Positions 1 to 5,783 are shown, numbered from the stretch's first letter. The stretch: 6,828 nt of DNA from Psychrobacter sp. (GCA_029264635.1 JARIAA010000054.1:1-6828), one strand, 5' to 3'. The notes: generated from the letters alone by a model not told the origin. Program-made: numbers and translations.

Positions 1-1
1 A

Positions 2-88
2 TTGGCCCAGTATGGTGACATGCTCGATGAACATATCAACTGGGCAATTGGGGAGCAGCACATTAGGCTAAATATTGACAACAAATAA
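2..88 (+). CDS. 3' end of an unidentified protein-coding gene (5' truncated by window edge)
   Basis: An open frame runs from the window edge to a TAA at 86-88 and encodes about 28 residues, with the piece YGDMLDEHINWAIGEQHIRL near its end. No other sign of a gene covers this stretch. A strong hairpin terminator lies about 55 bp downstream, as expected behind a real plus-strand gene that converges on the minus-strand gene ending at 239. The tail is hydrophilic and mixed in charge, with no membrane segment. I do not recognise the family from so short a piece, and the reading frame itself is only moderately certain. Confidence 0.5.
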   Translation: MAQYGDMLDEHINWAIGEQHIRLNIDNK

Positions 89-142
89 AAATAATAATGA
101 ATGAGTAGCAAAGGGGAATCGGTATAAAAAACAGTCAATAAA

Positions 143-169
143 AAACGCCTTTTAAATTAAAAGGCGTTT
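143..169. terminator. Bidirectional rho-independent terminator between convergent genes
   Basis: A perfect 11-bp stem pairs AAACGCCTTTT (143-153) with AAAAGGCGTTT (159-169) around a 5-base AAATT loop. It is preceded by an A-run (141-145) and followed by a T-rich stretch (171-174), so it can act on either strand. It sits between the plus-strand gene ending at 88 and the minus-strand kbp gene ending at 239, and probably serves both. The 69 bases from here to kbp show nothing else. Confidence 0.85.
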
Positions 170-238
170 CTTTTAAATACTTTTAGACAATATTGGCAAT
201 AAAACAACGATCACCAATATCTACTTATATCTGTTCTA

Positions 239-748
239 TTACGGCTTAGGAATACGTAAAACTTGACCAGGATAAATCTTATCTGGATCAGATAACATTG
301 GCTTATTGGCCTCAAATATCTTCATATAATCACCTGTTGAACCGTAAACATCCCCTGCAATCTTGGACAGACTGTCACCAGATTTAACCGTATACATAGT
401 TGATTCTGGCGCATCTTCTTCGATATCTATATTGTCAATTACCTTTGCAACGTTTTGAACGTTACCAATAGCGATAATCGCCTTTTCGCGATCTGCTTGA
501 GTCTTAGCATTACCACTGATCTCAGCGGTATCTGTTGAACCATTATATTTGATCTTTAGATTGCTGATATTAAGGTTTTGCTGTTGAATACGGCGAAGTA
601 AAATGTTAGCAACTGACTGAGCTGAAGGCTCGCTACTTTTTACTGGTGTATTGGCTTCTGCCTTAGTTTCTGATTTAGCATCATGTTTGGCGTCGTCACG
701 GTTAAATATCTTCTCACCAATATCTTTTGCAAAACTAAATATACCCAT
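239..748 (-). CDS. kbp: BON-LysM domain protein, Kbp/YgaU type (potassium-binding protein homologue)
   Basis: This 169-residue protein matches the layout of E. coli Kbp (YgaU, 149 aa). It has a short conserved N-terminus (MGIFSFAKDIGEKIF), a polar Ala/Lys/Ser-rich linker (about 20-44), a BON domain (about 45-110) and a C-terminal LysM domain (about 119-168) that begins YTVKSGDSLSKIA and ends IYPGQVLRIP. There is no signal peptide, so a cytoplasmic location is expected despite the LysM domain. E. coli Kbp is a small cytoplasmic K+-binding protein; K+ binding here is inferred from homology. The extra length lies mainly in the linker. The start is supported by AAGGAG at 756-761, 7 bases upstream of the ATG. 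The gene lies downstream of acpP but is separated by about 400 bp and a terminator, so it is probably its own unit. Confidence 0.9.
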   Translation of the reverse strand: MGIFSFAKDIGEKIFNRDDAKHDAKSETKAEANTPVKSSEPSAQSVANILLRRIQQQNLNISNLKIKYNGSTDTAEISGNAKTQADREKAIIAIGNVQNVAKVIDNIDIEEDAPESTMYTVKSGDSLSKIAGDVYGSTGDYMKIFEANKPMLSDPDKIYPGQVLRIPKP

Positions 749-826
749 TTAAATGCTCCTTAAAGTGTTATTGCCAATGTATGTCTTTCTTTTATTTTTA
801 ACGTACTCTTAAAATTGATACTTTTT

Positions 827-878
827 TGCTATTTTTATCAATGATAAAGTGATTTTCCACTTATTTATCATCATAGCA
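827..878 (-). other. Nested inverted repeats in the kbp leader/promoter region
   Basis: ATGATAAAGTG (841-851) is complementary to CACTTATTTATCAT (858-871), with a 3-base bulge and a 6-base loop. An outer pair, TGCTAT (827-832) and ATAGCA (873-878), encloses it. A competing small palindrome, TTATC-AAT-GATAA, overlaps the left arm. The inner hairpin would form near the 5' end of the predicted kbp leader RNA, while the outer right arm touches the predicted start site. It has no T-run and is not a terminator. It may be an operator or an mRNA structure; the role is unknown. Confidence 0.4.
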
Positions 879-887
879 ATTATAACA
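879..887 (-). promoter_or_regulatory. Putative extended -10 promoter of the BON-LysM (kbp) gene
   Basis: Read on the minus strand, 887-879 is TGTTATAAT, a perfect extended -10 (TGn plus TATAAT). No convincing -35 lies 16-18 bases upstream, which fits an extended -10 promoter. Transcription would begin near 872 and leave a leader of about 124 nt before the ATG at 748. This is prediction by eye in AT-rich DNA. Confidence 0.45.
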
Positions 888-1028
888 AAGTTGTGAATAT
901 TCGCTGGTCGTTGATAGTAAAATTATGTTGAATAATGTTAATTTCACATTCGTTATGTTAACGACGGTTTTGTTTTTATCTAAAAAAGAAACTATACGCT
1001 ATCTTAATATGTAAAATCGAGCACAAAA
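888..1028. other. Intergenic stretch between the acpP terminator and the kbp promoter, no gene seen
   Basis: This is AT-rich DNA without a supported reading frame, RNA gene or long repeat. The only small structure I see is CGTTA-TGT-TAACG at 951-963. Together with the kbp leader it makes up the nearly 400-bp gap between acpP and kbp. Confidence 0.6.
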
Positions 1029-1058
1029 AAACCGTCTATCAACAAAGATAAACGGTTT
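1029..1058 (-). terminator. Rho-independent terminator of acpP
   Basis: On the minus strand a 12-bp stem (arms 1058-1047 and 1040-1029, AAACCGTTTATC against GATAGACGGTTT) closes a 6-base TTTGTT loop and is followed by a run of Ts (1030-1025). One base pair is a G-U wobble in minus-strand RNA but a C-A mismatch in plus-strand RNA, which assigns it to the minus strand. It lies 86 bp beyond the acpP stop, isolating acpP from kbp. Confidence 0.85.
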
Positions 1059-1144
1059 AACAAAATCTACTCTACATAATCGATCTTTAAACTAAAATAA
1101 AATAATATAGCAATAATATCAACGATCTATAAAGTAGTCATCAC

Positions 1145-1381
1145 CTACAGTTGGGCTTGAACATAATCAATTGCTTTTTGCACAGTTGTCAATTCTGCCG
1201 AATCTTCATCAGGAATAGTGATGCCAAAATCACTTTCAAATGACATGACGAGCTCAACTAAATCTAGTGAGTCCGCCCCTAAATCTTCCATGAACGAAGC
1301 ATCATTATTGATATCTTCAATATTCATACCCAATTGCTCTGCTACTGCAGATTTTACTCTTAGCTCAGTATCATTACTCAT
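1145..1381 (-). CDS. acpP: Acyl carrier protein
   Basis: AcpP is the small acidic cytosolic carrier that holds growing fatty acyl chains as thioesters on a 4'-phosphopantetheine arm. The 78 residues match the usual length of about 78. The GADSLDLVEL signature is intact, and Ser38 is the expected attachment site, with the acidic recognition helix following it (DLVELVMSFESDFG). There are no insertions. AAGGAG at 1390-1395 sits 8 bases before the ATG. It follows fabG, as in most gammaproteobacteria, but across a 280-bp gap holding a promoter-like element. It is followed by a terminator, so it is probably also expressed alone, as suits a very abundant protein. fabF, which follows acpP in E. coli, is not present here. 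Confidence 0.98.
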   Translation of the reverse strand: MSNDTELRVKSAVAEQLGMNIEDINNDASFMEDLGADSLDLVELVMSFESDFGITIPDEDSAELTTVQKAIDYVQAQL

Positions 1382-1500
1382 ATAGACTACTCCTTTTTAT
1401 ATATTGATTTTATAAACTATCATCTAGCTATTTTTTGAGCTGATGAGGTTATATTAAATACGACACAGTATATTAGTCTAAAAAGCTCTAACACACCACT

Positions 1501-1556
1501 CCCAATCTTTTGGGTCATTCGCTGTCTTATAAGACCTTGTTATCATACAGGTCTTA
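1501..1556 (-). other. Two hairpins in the predicted acpP leader
   Basis: An 8-bp inverted repeat pairs TAAGACCT (1530-1537) with AGGTCTTA (1549-1556) around an 11-base loop. A second, CCCAA (1501-1505) with TTGGG (1510-1514), has a 4-base loop. If transcription starts near 1568, both fold within the first 70 nt of an acpP leader of about 187 nt. Neither has an adjacent U-run, so they do not look like terminators. They could stabilise the mRNA or regulate it; no known riboswitch is recognised. Confidence 0.4.
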
Positions 1557-1574
1557 GACAAAAAAGTATCCGTT

Positions 1575-1602
1575 ATTATAACACCATTGATTACAGTTTA
1601 CA
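1575..1602 (-). promoter_or_regulatory. Putative acpP promoter
   Basis: Read on the minus strand, 1580-1575 is a perfect TATAAT. Sixteen bases upstream, 1602-1597 is TGTAAA, a weak -35 (3 of 6 matches). Predicted transcription starts near 1568. A separate promoter for acpP is known in E. coli, which makes this reasonable, but it is unproven here. Confidence 0.45.
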
Positions 1603-1638
1603 CTCGTTCACGCATATTTTTATTATTCAAGTGTAAAC
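1596..1638. promoter_or_regulatory. Inverted repeat between fabG and acpP, possible operator
   Basis: GTTTACACT (1596-1604) and AGTGTAAAC (1630-1638) are perfect 9-bp complements separated by 25 bases, with repeat starts 34 bp apart, about three helical turns. The left arm overlaps the putative -35 of acpP. No T-run follows on either strand, so a terminator for fabG is unlikely. Paired half-sites for a regulator, or a stem in the fabG 3' end, are possible. Confidence 0.4.
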
Positions 1639-1661
1639 CAGTTTTCTATCTAAGTGTGCTA

Positions 1662-2390
1662 TCACATGTACATACCACCATTGACAGGTATGACAGCGCC
1701 AGTAATATAGCTTGCTTCATCACTGGCTAAAAACAATACCGCTGCTGCGATGTCTTCTGGCTGTCCTAGACGCCCAATAGGCACGGCATCTAACATAGAA
1801 TTAAGGAGGCGCTCATCAAGCTCGTCTGTCATATCCGTCTCAATCAGACCCGGCGCTACACAGTTGATGGTCACTTGGCGCGAACCAATCTCACGCGCTA
1901 AAGTACGGCTAAATCCCTCTACGCCTGCTTTTGTAGCAGCATAATTAGACTGCCCTGCATTGCCCATTTTAGCGACAACTGAGCTGATATTAATGATACG
2001 ACCACGGCGCGCTTTCATCATTCCGCGCACGGCACGTTTACTCATCCGATAAACTGACGTGAGGTTAGTATCGATCACACTGTCCCAATCTTCATCTTTC
2101 ATGCGCATAAGTAAACCGTCTTGGGTAATACCCGCATTATTCACCAGTACTTGCACTGCACCATAGACGCTTTCAATCTCTTCAAACAGTTTGTCGATTT
2201 GTGCACCATCACGTACGTCTAGTACACGTCCAATACCACCTGAATCATGTAAATAGTCATTAATAAGCATTGCACCCTTCTCTGTGGTCGCTGTGCCAAT
2301 GACAAAGTGTCCTTCTTTAGCAAAGCGTTTGGCGACTGCTTTACCGATACCGCGGCTTGCACCACTTACCAAAACGATCGTTCTGCTCAT
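1662..2390 (-). CDS. fabG: 3-oxoacyl-[acyl-carrier-protein] reductase FabG
   Basis: FabG reduces 3-ketoacyl-ACP to 3-hydroxyacyl-ACP with NADPH, the first reduction in each fatty-acid elongation round, in the cytosol. The 242 residues (E. coli 244) form a complete classical short-chain dehydrogenase. The nucleotide-binding loop is SGASRGIG (9-16), NNAG is at 84-87, and the catalytic tetrad is Asn109, Ser137, Tyr150 and Lys154 (in NYAATK). The C-terminal ITGAVIPVNGGMYM is typical of true FabG. The ATG overlaps the fabD stop by 4 bp (ATGA), and GGAGGT at 2397-2402 is 6 bases upstream, inside the end of fabD. The two genes are therefore surely co-transcribed and perhaps translationally coupled. 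The stop is TAG at 1662-1664. Confidence 0.98.
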   Translation of the reverse strand: MSRTIVLVSGASRGIGKAVAKRFAKEGHFVIGTATTEKGAMLINDYLHDSGGIGRVLDVRDGAQIDKLFEEIESVYGAVQVLVNNAGITQDGLLMRMKDEDWDSVIDTNLTSVYRMSKRAVRGMMKARRGRIINISSVVAKMGNAGQSNYAATKAGVEGFSRTLAREIGSRQVTINCVAPGLIETDMTDELDERLLNSMLDAVPIGRLGQPEDIAAAVLFLASDEASYITGAVIPVNGGMYM

Positions 2391-3355
2391 GATAATACCT
2401 CCATCAGTTTGTCCATGCGAGCGGGTTTGTCTACTGGATAACTTGCAATAGGCTGATCTTGACGTTTAGCCAAATTACTTAGGACGTTACCATTGCCACA
2501 TTCAATAAGTATATCAATATGCTTATCGGCAAGCTTTTGCATAGTTTTTGACCACAAGACAGGTTCGCTAAGTTGTTCAGTCAATGCCTGCTTGATGCTT
2601 TGGACACTGGTTTCGATCTGAGCATGACGGTTTTGAATAACCGGAATATTAGCCTGATCAAATTTAGTAGCTGCTAATGTCTGTGCTAAGGCTTGACTGG
2701 CAGGCTCCATCAGCGCGCAATGGGAAGGTACGCTTACTTTTAAAGGAATGGCCTTTTTACCAGTATTTTGCACCTTATCGATTACAGCATTTACGCCCAC
2801 CGCATTGCCAGATATGACGACTTGACCTGGACTATTAAAATTGGCAGCACCAACAATCGCGTCATCAACATGCTCAGTCGCCTGCTCGCATAAAGTCAAA
2901 ACGCGACCGTCTTCAAGCCCTAATACTGCGGCCATTGCTGTATCAATACCAACCACAGCCTCTTGCATCAACTGACCACGCTTATGTACCAATTGCACAG
3001 CATCTGCTAATGATATAACACCAGCAGCGCAAAGAGCACTATATTCACCTAACGAATGCCCTGCTAAGTAAAGTGGTTTATTAGAGATCTTACTCTGTAA
3101 AATACGCCAAATCGCAATACTGGCAGTTAATAACGCAGGCTGAGTATACTGAGTCTGGTTCAATTGCTCTTCATTTTGGCAGATTGCCCATAAATCTTCG
3201 CCCAAAGCTTCACTTGCTTCAGCGAAAGTATCACGTATTTGTGGATATAATTCTGCAAGCTCAGCTGTCATGCCGACCGCTTGAGAGCCTTGCCCGGGGA
3301 AAACTACCGCGATGCGAGGTGGCTGCGTGATTACAGTATCAAGTGCAGATGCCAT
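2387..3355 (-). CDS. fabD: Malonyl-CoA:ACP transacylase FabD
   Basis: FabD transfers malonate from malonyl-CoA to AcpP, supplying the two-carbon donor for fatty-acid synthesis. The protein is 322 residues from the chosen start, slightly longer than E. coli FabD (309) through its N-terminus. Visible motifs are GQGSQ (21-25), the nucleophile elbow GHSLGEYSA with Ser101, Arg126 (KRG) that binds the malonyl carboxylate, catalytic His212 (VPSHCALM) and Gln261 near the C-terminus. An alternative TTG start two codons upstream (3359-3361) is possible. AAGGAA at 3364-3369 is 8 bases from the ATG but only 2 from the TTG, so I chose the ATG. It overlaps fabG by 4 bp. plsX and fabH, which precede fabD in E. 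coli, are missing; rpmF and a terminator come instead. Confidence 0.97.
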   Translation of the reverse strand: MASALDTVITQPPRIAVVFPGQGSQAVGMTAELAELYPQIRDTFAEASEALGEDLWAICQNEEQLNQTQYTQPALLTASIAIWRILQSKISNKPLYLAGHSLGEYSALCAAGVISLADAVQLVHKRGQLMQEAVVGIDTAMAAVLGLEDGRVLTLCEQATEHVDDAIVGAANFNSPGQVVISGNAVGVNAVIDKVQNTGKKAIPLKVSVPSHCALMEPASQALAQTLAATKFDQANIPVIQNRHAQIETSVQSIKQALTEQLSEPVLWSKTMQKLADKHIDILIECGNGNVLSNLAKRQDQPIASYPVDKPARMDKLMEVLS

Positions 3356-3363
3356 AGCCAATG

Positions 3364-3369
3364 TTCCTT
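3364..3369 (-). promoter_or_regulatory. Ribosome binding site deciding the fabD start
   Basis: Read on the minus strand this is AAGGAA. It has an 8-base spacer to the ATG at 3355 but only 2 bases to the in-frame TTG at 3361, which favours the ATG. Confidence 0.65.
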
Positions 3370-3574
3370 AAATAATTGGAGATGTCCCTAAAATAAATTA
3401 AGTATTGTTATAAGATACAATTCAATGAATTATTAATCATAGCTAATTACTAACAAACTATACACTGCTGCGTCTCATTATTACAGCCAGTCATAACATC
3501 ATAGTAAGTTTTGCTGCTAATTATTAAAGGTTAAACATTAGGAGATATTATTTGTAAGTAAATAAAACATAATA
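3370..3574. other. Intergenic stretch upstream of fabD, no gene seen
   Basis: This is AT-rich DNA between the rpmF terminator and fabD. It should hold the fabD-fabG promoter, but no -35/-10 pair of good quality stands out; a TATAAC hexamer near 3407-3412 on the minus strand lacks a partner. No reading frame or structured RNA is supported. Confidence 0.5.
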
Positions 3575-3628
3575 AAAAGCCAAGTTATCCAGCTACATAA
3601 TCAATGATAGCGAAATAACTTGGCTTTT
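3575..3628 (-). terminator. Rho-independent terminator of rpmF with a structured loop
   Basis: A perfect 14-bp stem pairs AAAAGCCAAGTTAT (3575-3588) with ATAACTTGGCTTTT (3615-3628). The 26-base loop can itself fold, GCTACAT (3592-3598) against ATGATAGC (3604-3611) with one bulged base, giving a long interrupted hairpin. On the minus strand a U-rich tail follows immediately, so it is assigned to rpmF, 92 bp beyond its stop. The long loop is unusual for a simple terminator. Confidence 0.85.
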
Positions 3629-3719
3629 ATCAGCTTAATAAACATTATCTAGTGAGTGCAGATGATAATAGCAAACAATAACGTCACTATTATTCTATCA
3701 TTACCAGATAGATAACAAA

Positions 3720-3902
3720 TTAAGCTTCTTGACTAACTTTAAAAAGTTGACGACCACGGTAAAAACCATCTTTAGTCATATGATGACGACGATGTTTTTC
3801 ACCAGTAGTGGCATCTACGCTTAGCTCAGCCACAGTCATATGGTGATGAGAACGGCGCATGTCACGACGAGAACGACTTTTACGACTTTTTTGAACGGCC
3901 AT
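3720..3902 (-). CDS. rpmF: 50S ribosomal protein bL32
   Basis: bL32 is a small basic protein of the large ribosomal subunit. The 60 residues (E. coli 57) begin MAVQKSRKSRSRRDMRRSHH and carry the typical basic N-terminus, the family core TVAELSVDATTGEKHRRHH and the ending GFYRGRQLFKV. There are no cysteines, so this is the zinc-free form. TAGGAG at 3910-3915 lies 7 bases before the ATG. yceD is upstream on the same strand, the classic pairing, but 353 bp away instead of nearly adjacent. With a TATAAT element in that gap and a strong terminator after the gene, rpmF may form its own transcription unit. Confidence 0.98.
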   Translation of the reverse strand: MAVQKSRKSRSRRDMRRSHHHMTVAELSVDATTGEKHRRHHMTKDGFYRGRQLFKVSQEA

Positions 3903-4255
3903 GATATAGCTCCTATACTTAAAGGGACAAGCTTGAAATTCAGCTTTAATCGATACTGACAGATGCTATATGATCACAACAGCCTAAGTTTTACGCATCA
4001 TTAAATAATTTACTATCTGCAGTGACATACTAACTAAATCTAAAATCTATGGATAATCGTTTAATAAGTTATCAGCTGCCTATAGCATGTTGTCAGAATG
4101 CAATAAACCGGACATTATACGCATGTTTGAACGATTAATAAAGCATTGACTCTCACTGTTATGTATAAAGATAATAAAAAGCAAAGATTAGAAAACAGAA
4201 CACGCATATCAGCTAACTGTCACGTTTCATATTAATGGGAAGAGTAATACTATTA
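3903..4255 (-). promoter_or_regulatory. 353-bp yceD-rpmF gap with putative rpmF promoter and long leader
   Basis: Read on the minus strand, 4119-4114 is a perfect TATAAT; the best -35 at 17-bp spacing, TTTATT, is poor. A transcript would start near 4107 and leave a leader of about 205 nt. The leader contains a small imperfect hairpin near 3929-3946 (AAGCT with AGCTT arms). No reading frame of note and no clear terminator directly after yceD were seen, so read-through from yceD also remains possible. Confidence 0.4.
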
Positions 4256-4849
4256 TTATAGTTTGCCTTTTAACGAAGCCAGTGCGGCAAAAGGGTTTTC
4301 ACTTTCTTCTTCTTCGGGAATCTCTCCAAACTGCTCAACGCTCATTTCACAATCGTCATGCTTTGGCGCTAACGGTGCTTTTAATAACATCTCGTCTTCA
4401 ATCAGTTTTTTAAAAGGCAATAAGCGCTCAGGTGCAGGCTCAGTAATAATTTCATCCAATAGTAAATAATCTTGCTCACTATCAACGAGACGCATTTGGC
4501 TCTCATCATCAAGCAAGGCAATATCGTAGTCGTCGGTGAGATCAATCTCGACAGGTTGCAAGCAGCGCTGGCAAGTGAGCCATATTGCCCCATTTAACTT
4601 AAATGCTAAATGTAAAACATTATTATGACGATATAAATTAGCTTCTAAATGTAAGGTCGGCTGTTCATGTTCATCAGTCAACAGTGCTGACATACGCTCA
4701 AAACTTGTAGAGGCAACGTCGCCTTTCCAGTCAAAGCCACTGTCTGACCATTTATCTAATGAGATATGATCAGGCACGTTTATTGACGTAGAGTTATTGA
4801 GGTCATCAGCTTGAATAGACGACTTGGTATTTGATAGAATATTTGTCAT
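4256..4849 (-). CDS. yceD: YceD / DUF177 protein (23S rRNA accumulation protein)
   Basis: YceD-family proteins are encoded next to rpmF across many bacteria and are linked to 23S rRNA accumulation and ribosome assembly; the molecular activity is not settled. From the chosen start the protein has 197 residues. It shows the family CxxC (Cys93, Cys96, in TCQRCLQPVEIDL), an acidic middle, a late single cysteine near 167 and the hallmark C-terminus NPFAALASLKGKL, which resembles E. coli YceD (173 aa). The N-terminus is longer and polar. An upstream in-frame ATG at 4859-4861 would add MRRR but has no Shine-Dalgarno sequence, whereas TGAGG at 4856-4860 lies 6 bases before the ATG at 4847-4849. It is divergent from epmC. 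Confidence 0.93.
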   Translation of the reverse strand: MTNILSNTKSSIQADDLNNSTSINVPDHISLDKWSDSGFDWKGDVASTSFERMSALLTDEHEQPTLHLEANLYRHNNVLHLAFKLNGAIWLTCQRCLQPVEIDLTDDYDIALLDDESQMRLVDSEQDYLLLDEIITEPAPERLLPFKKLIEDEMLLKAPLAPKHDDCEMSVEQFGEIPEEEESENPFAALASLKGKL

Positions 4850-4855
4850 ACGGCG

Positions 4856-4860
4856 CCTCA
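4856..4860 (-). promoter_or_regulatory. Ribosome binding site deciding the yceD start
   Basis: TGAGG on the minus strand, with a 6-base spacer to the ATG at 4849. It overlaps the alternative upstream ATG (4859-4861), which has no purine-rich site of its own. Confidence 0.5.
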
Positions 4861-4890
4861 TTGGTCAAAACGGTGTATAATATTGCCTGC

Positions 4891-4931
4891 CATACTAACG
4901 GAAAGCCTAATACGGCGCTAGCGCTAGTATG
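4891..4931. other. Palindromic element in the yceD-epmC divergent region
   Basis: The perfect 10-bp palindrome GCGCTAGCGC (4915-4924) is flanked by near-symmetric ATAC (4910-4913) and GTAT (4927-4930). In addition CATACTA (4891-4897) is complementary to TAGTATG (4925-4931). The element is more GC-rich than its surroundings and lies in the only divergent intergenic region of the window, so it could be an operator or hairpin. No T-run follows. Confidence 0.4.
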
Positions 4932-5012
4932 TTAAGATTTTTGATAGCTTGAATAAAAACGGCCGCTTACAACAACCTTAATGTATTACTTACTCAGTTA
5001 GCCTGCTTATCT

Positions 5013-5720
5013 ATGATTATTCAGACCAATCAATCCGATTTTTCTACGTTATTTACTGCTTTTGATGCAAAAACCCTGCTAGAGCGATTGAGAGAATTGG
5101 AGACCATCTCTACTAACAATTCAAAATCTTATGAAACATCGGCAACTACTCAATCGTTGGATGAGAAAACTAGAAACATATTACCTATTCATAGATTAAC
5201 TTCACATCAAACTTCTGAATATGCACTTACTAACTGGCTGATATCCTTATTCAATATGCTATTTTCTGAACAAAAGGTAGAATTAGTTCGCGGTGAGCAA
5301 GAGCCGGAATACTTCCCAGCACAAAATGGCAAACCTGCCCGTATAGAATTCGCTCATGGGTTTTTTGCTAGCGCCCTACATGAAATTAGCCACTGGTGTA
5401 TCGCTGGTGAGCAGCGTAGAGGCTTAAACGACTTTGGCTACTGGTATGTCCTAGATGGACGCACCAAGGCGCAGCAACAAGCCTTTGAGCGCGTAGAGAT
5501 TACACCACAGGCACTAGAATGCTTATTTACATTTGCTTGCAAACGTCCCTTTAAAGTCTCACAAGACAATCTATTTGCAAACTTTGATACAAGTACTAGT
5601 ACGTTTTCTTACGATGTTCATCAAAAGGTGATTCAATATATGACCACACCGCAAACTTTACCACGCGATGCTAAAGTATTATTACGCGCTTTATTAACTA
5701 TTAATTATCGTAATAACTAA
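5013..5720 (+). CDS. epmC: Elongation factor P hydroxylase EpmC (YfcM family)
   Basis: EpmC hydroxylates the lysylated lysine of elongation factor P, the last step of the EpmA-EpmB-EpmC pathway that helps ribosomes pass polyproline stretches. The core aligns well with E. coli YfcM (182 aa): EPEYFPA, then AHGFFASALHEISHWCIAG (residues 114-132, with His115 and HExxH at His123, Glu124 and His127 as likely metal ligands), RRGLNDFGYWYVLDGRT (135-151), PQALE, and SQDNL near 183-187. The first 65 or so residues form a Ser/Thr-rich extension absent from E. coli, while the C-terminus is shorter. The total is 235 residues. The ATG at 5013 has no good Shine-Dalgarno sequence, so the start is less certain than the identity. 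I did not see epmA, epmB or efp in the window. Confidence 0.93.
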   Translation: MIIQTNQSDFSTLFTAFDAKTLLERLRELETISTNNSKSYETSATTQSLDEKTRNILPIHRLTSHQTSEYALTNWLISLFNMLFSEQKVELVRGEQEPEYFPAQNGKPARIEFAHGFFASALHEISHWCIAGEQRRGLNDFGYWYVLDGRTKAQQQAFERVEITPQALECLFTFACKRPFKVSQDNLFANFDTSTSTFSYDVHQKVIQYMTTPQTLPRDAKVLLRALLTINYRNN

Positions 5721-5765
5721 AATCAGCTCAGACTTTTGCCCCTGCATTTTTTATTGATTTTATTT

Positions 5766-5783
5766 TTAAGCAATCGTGCTTAA
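5766..5783 (+). terminator. Possible weak terminator after epmC
   Basis: A 7-bp stem pairs TTAAGCA (5766-5772) with TGCTTAA (5777-5783) around a 4-base ATCG loop; TTTT follows at 5786-5789. The stem is AT-rich and the T-run short, so termination would be weak and read-through into yciO is possible. Confidence 0.35.

Noticed and set aside
1060..1130. Short repeated AATAATAT/CATAATC words after acpP, partly shared with the rpmF terminator loop
   Set aside because: The shared word CTACATAATC is only 10 bases in AT-rich DNA and is best explained by chance.
1596..1638. Terminator for fabG
   Set aside because: The arms are complementary, but the loop is long and no T-run follows on either strand.
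1750..1944. Plus-strand open frame of 64 codons inside fabG
   Set aside because: It lies wholly opposite a clear fabG, has no family resemblance and is low-complexity; it is a shadow of the real coding strand.
4263..4593. Open frames on both strands inside yceD (4263-4469 plus, 4402-4593 minus)
   Set aside because: Both sit inside the well-supported yceD frame and look like translated shadows (Ser-rich or hydrophobic scrambled composition).
4876..4881. Plus-strand TATAAT as a promoter for epmC
   Set aside because: No -35 at a usable distance, no TGn extension, and about 130 bp from the start codon; the same bases give an equally weak TATTAT on the minus strand for yceD.
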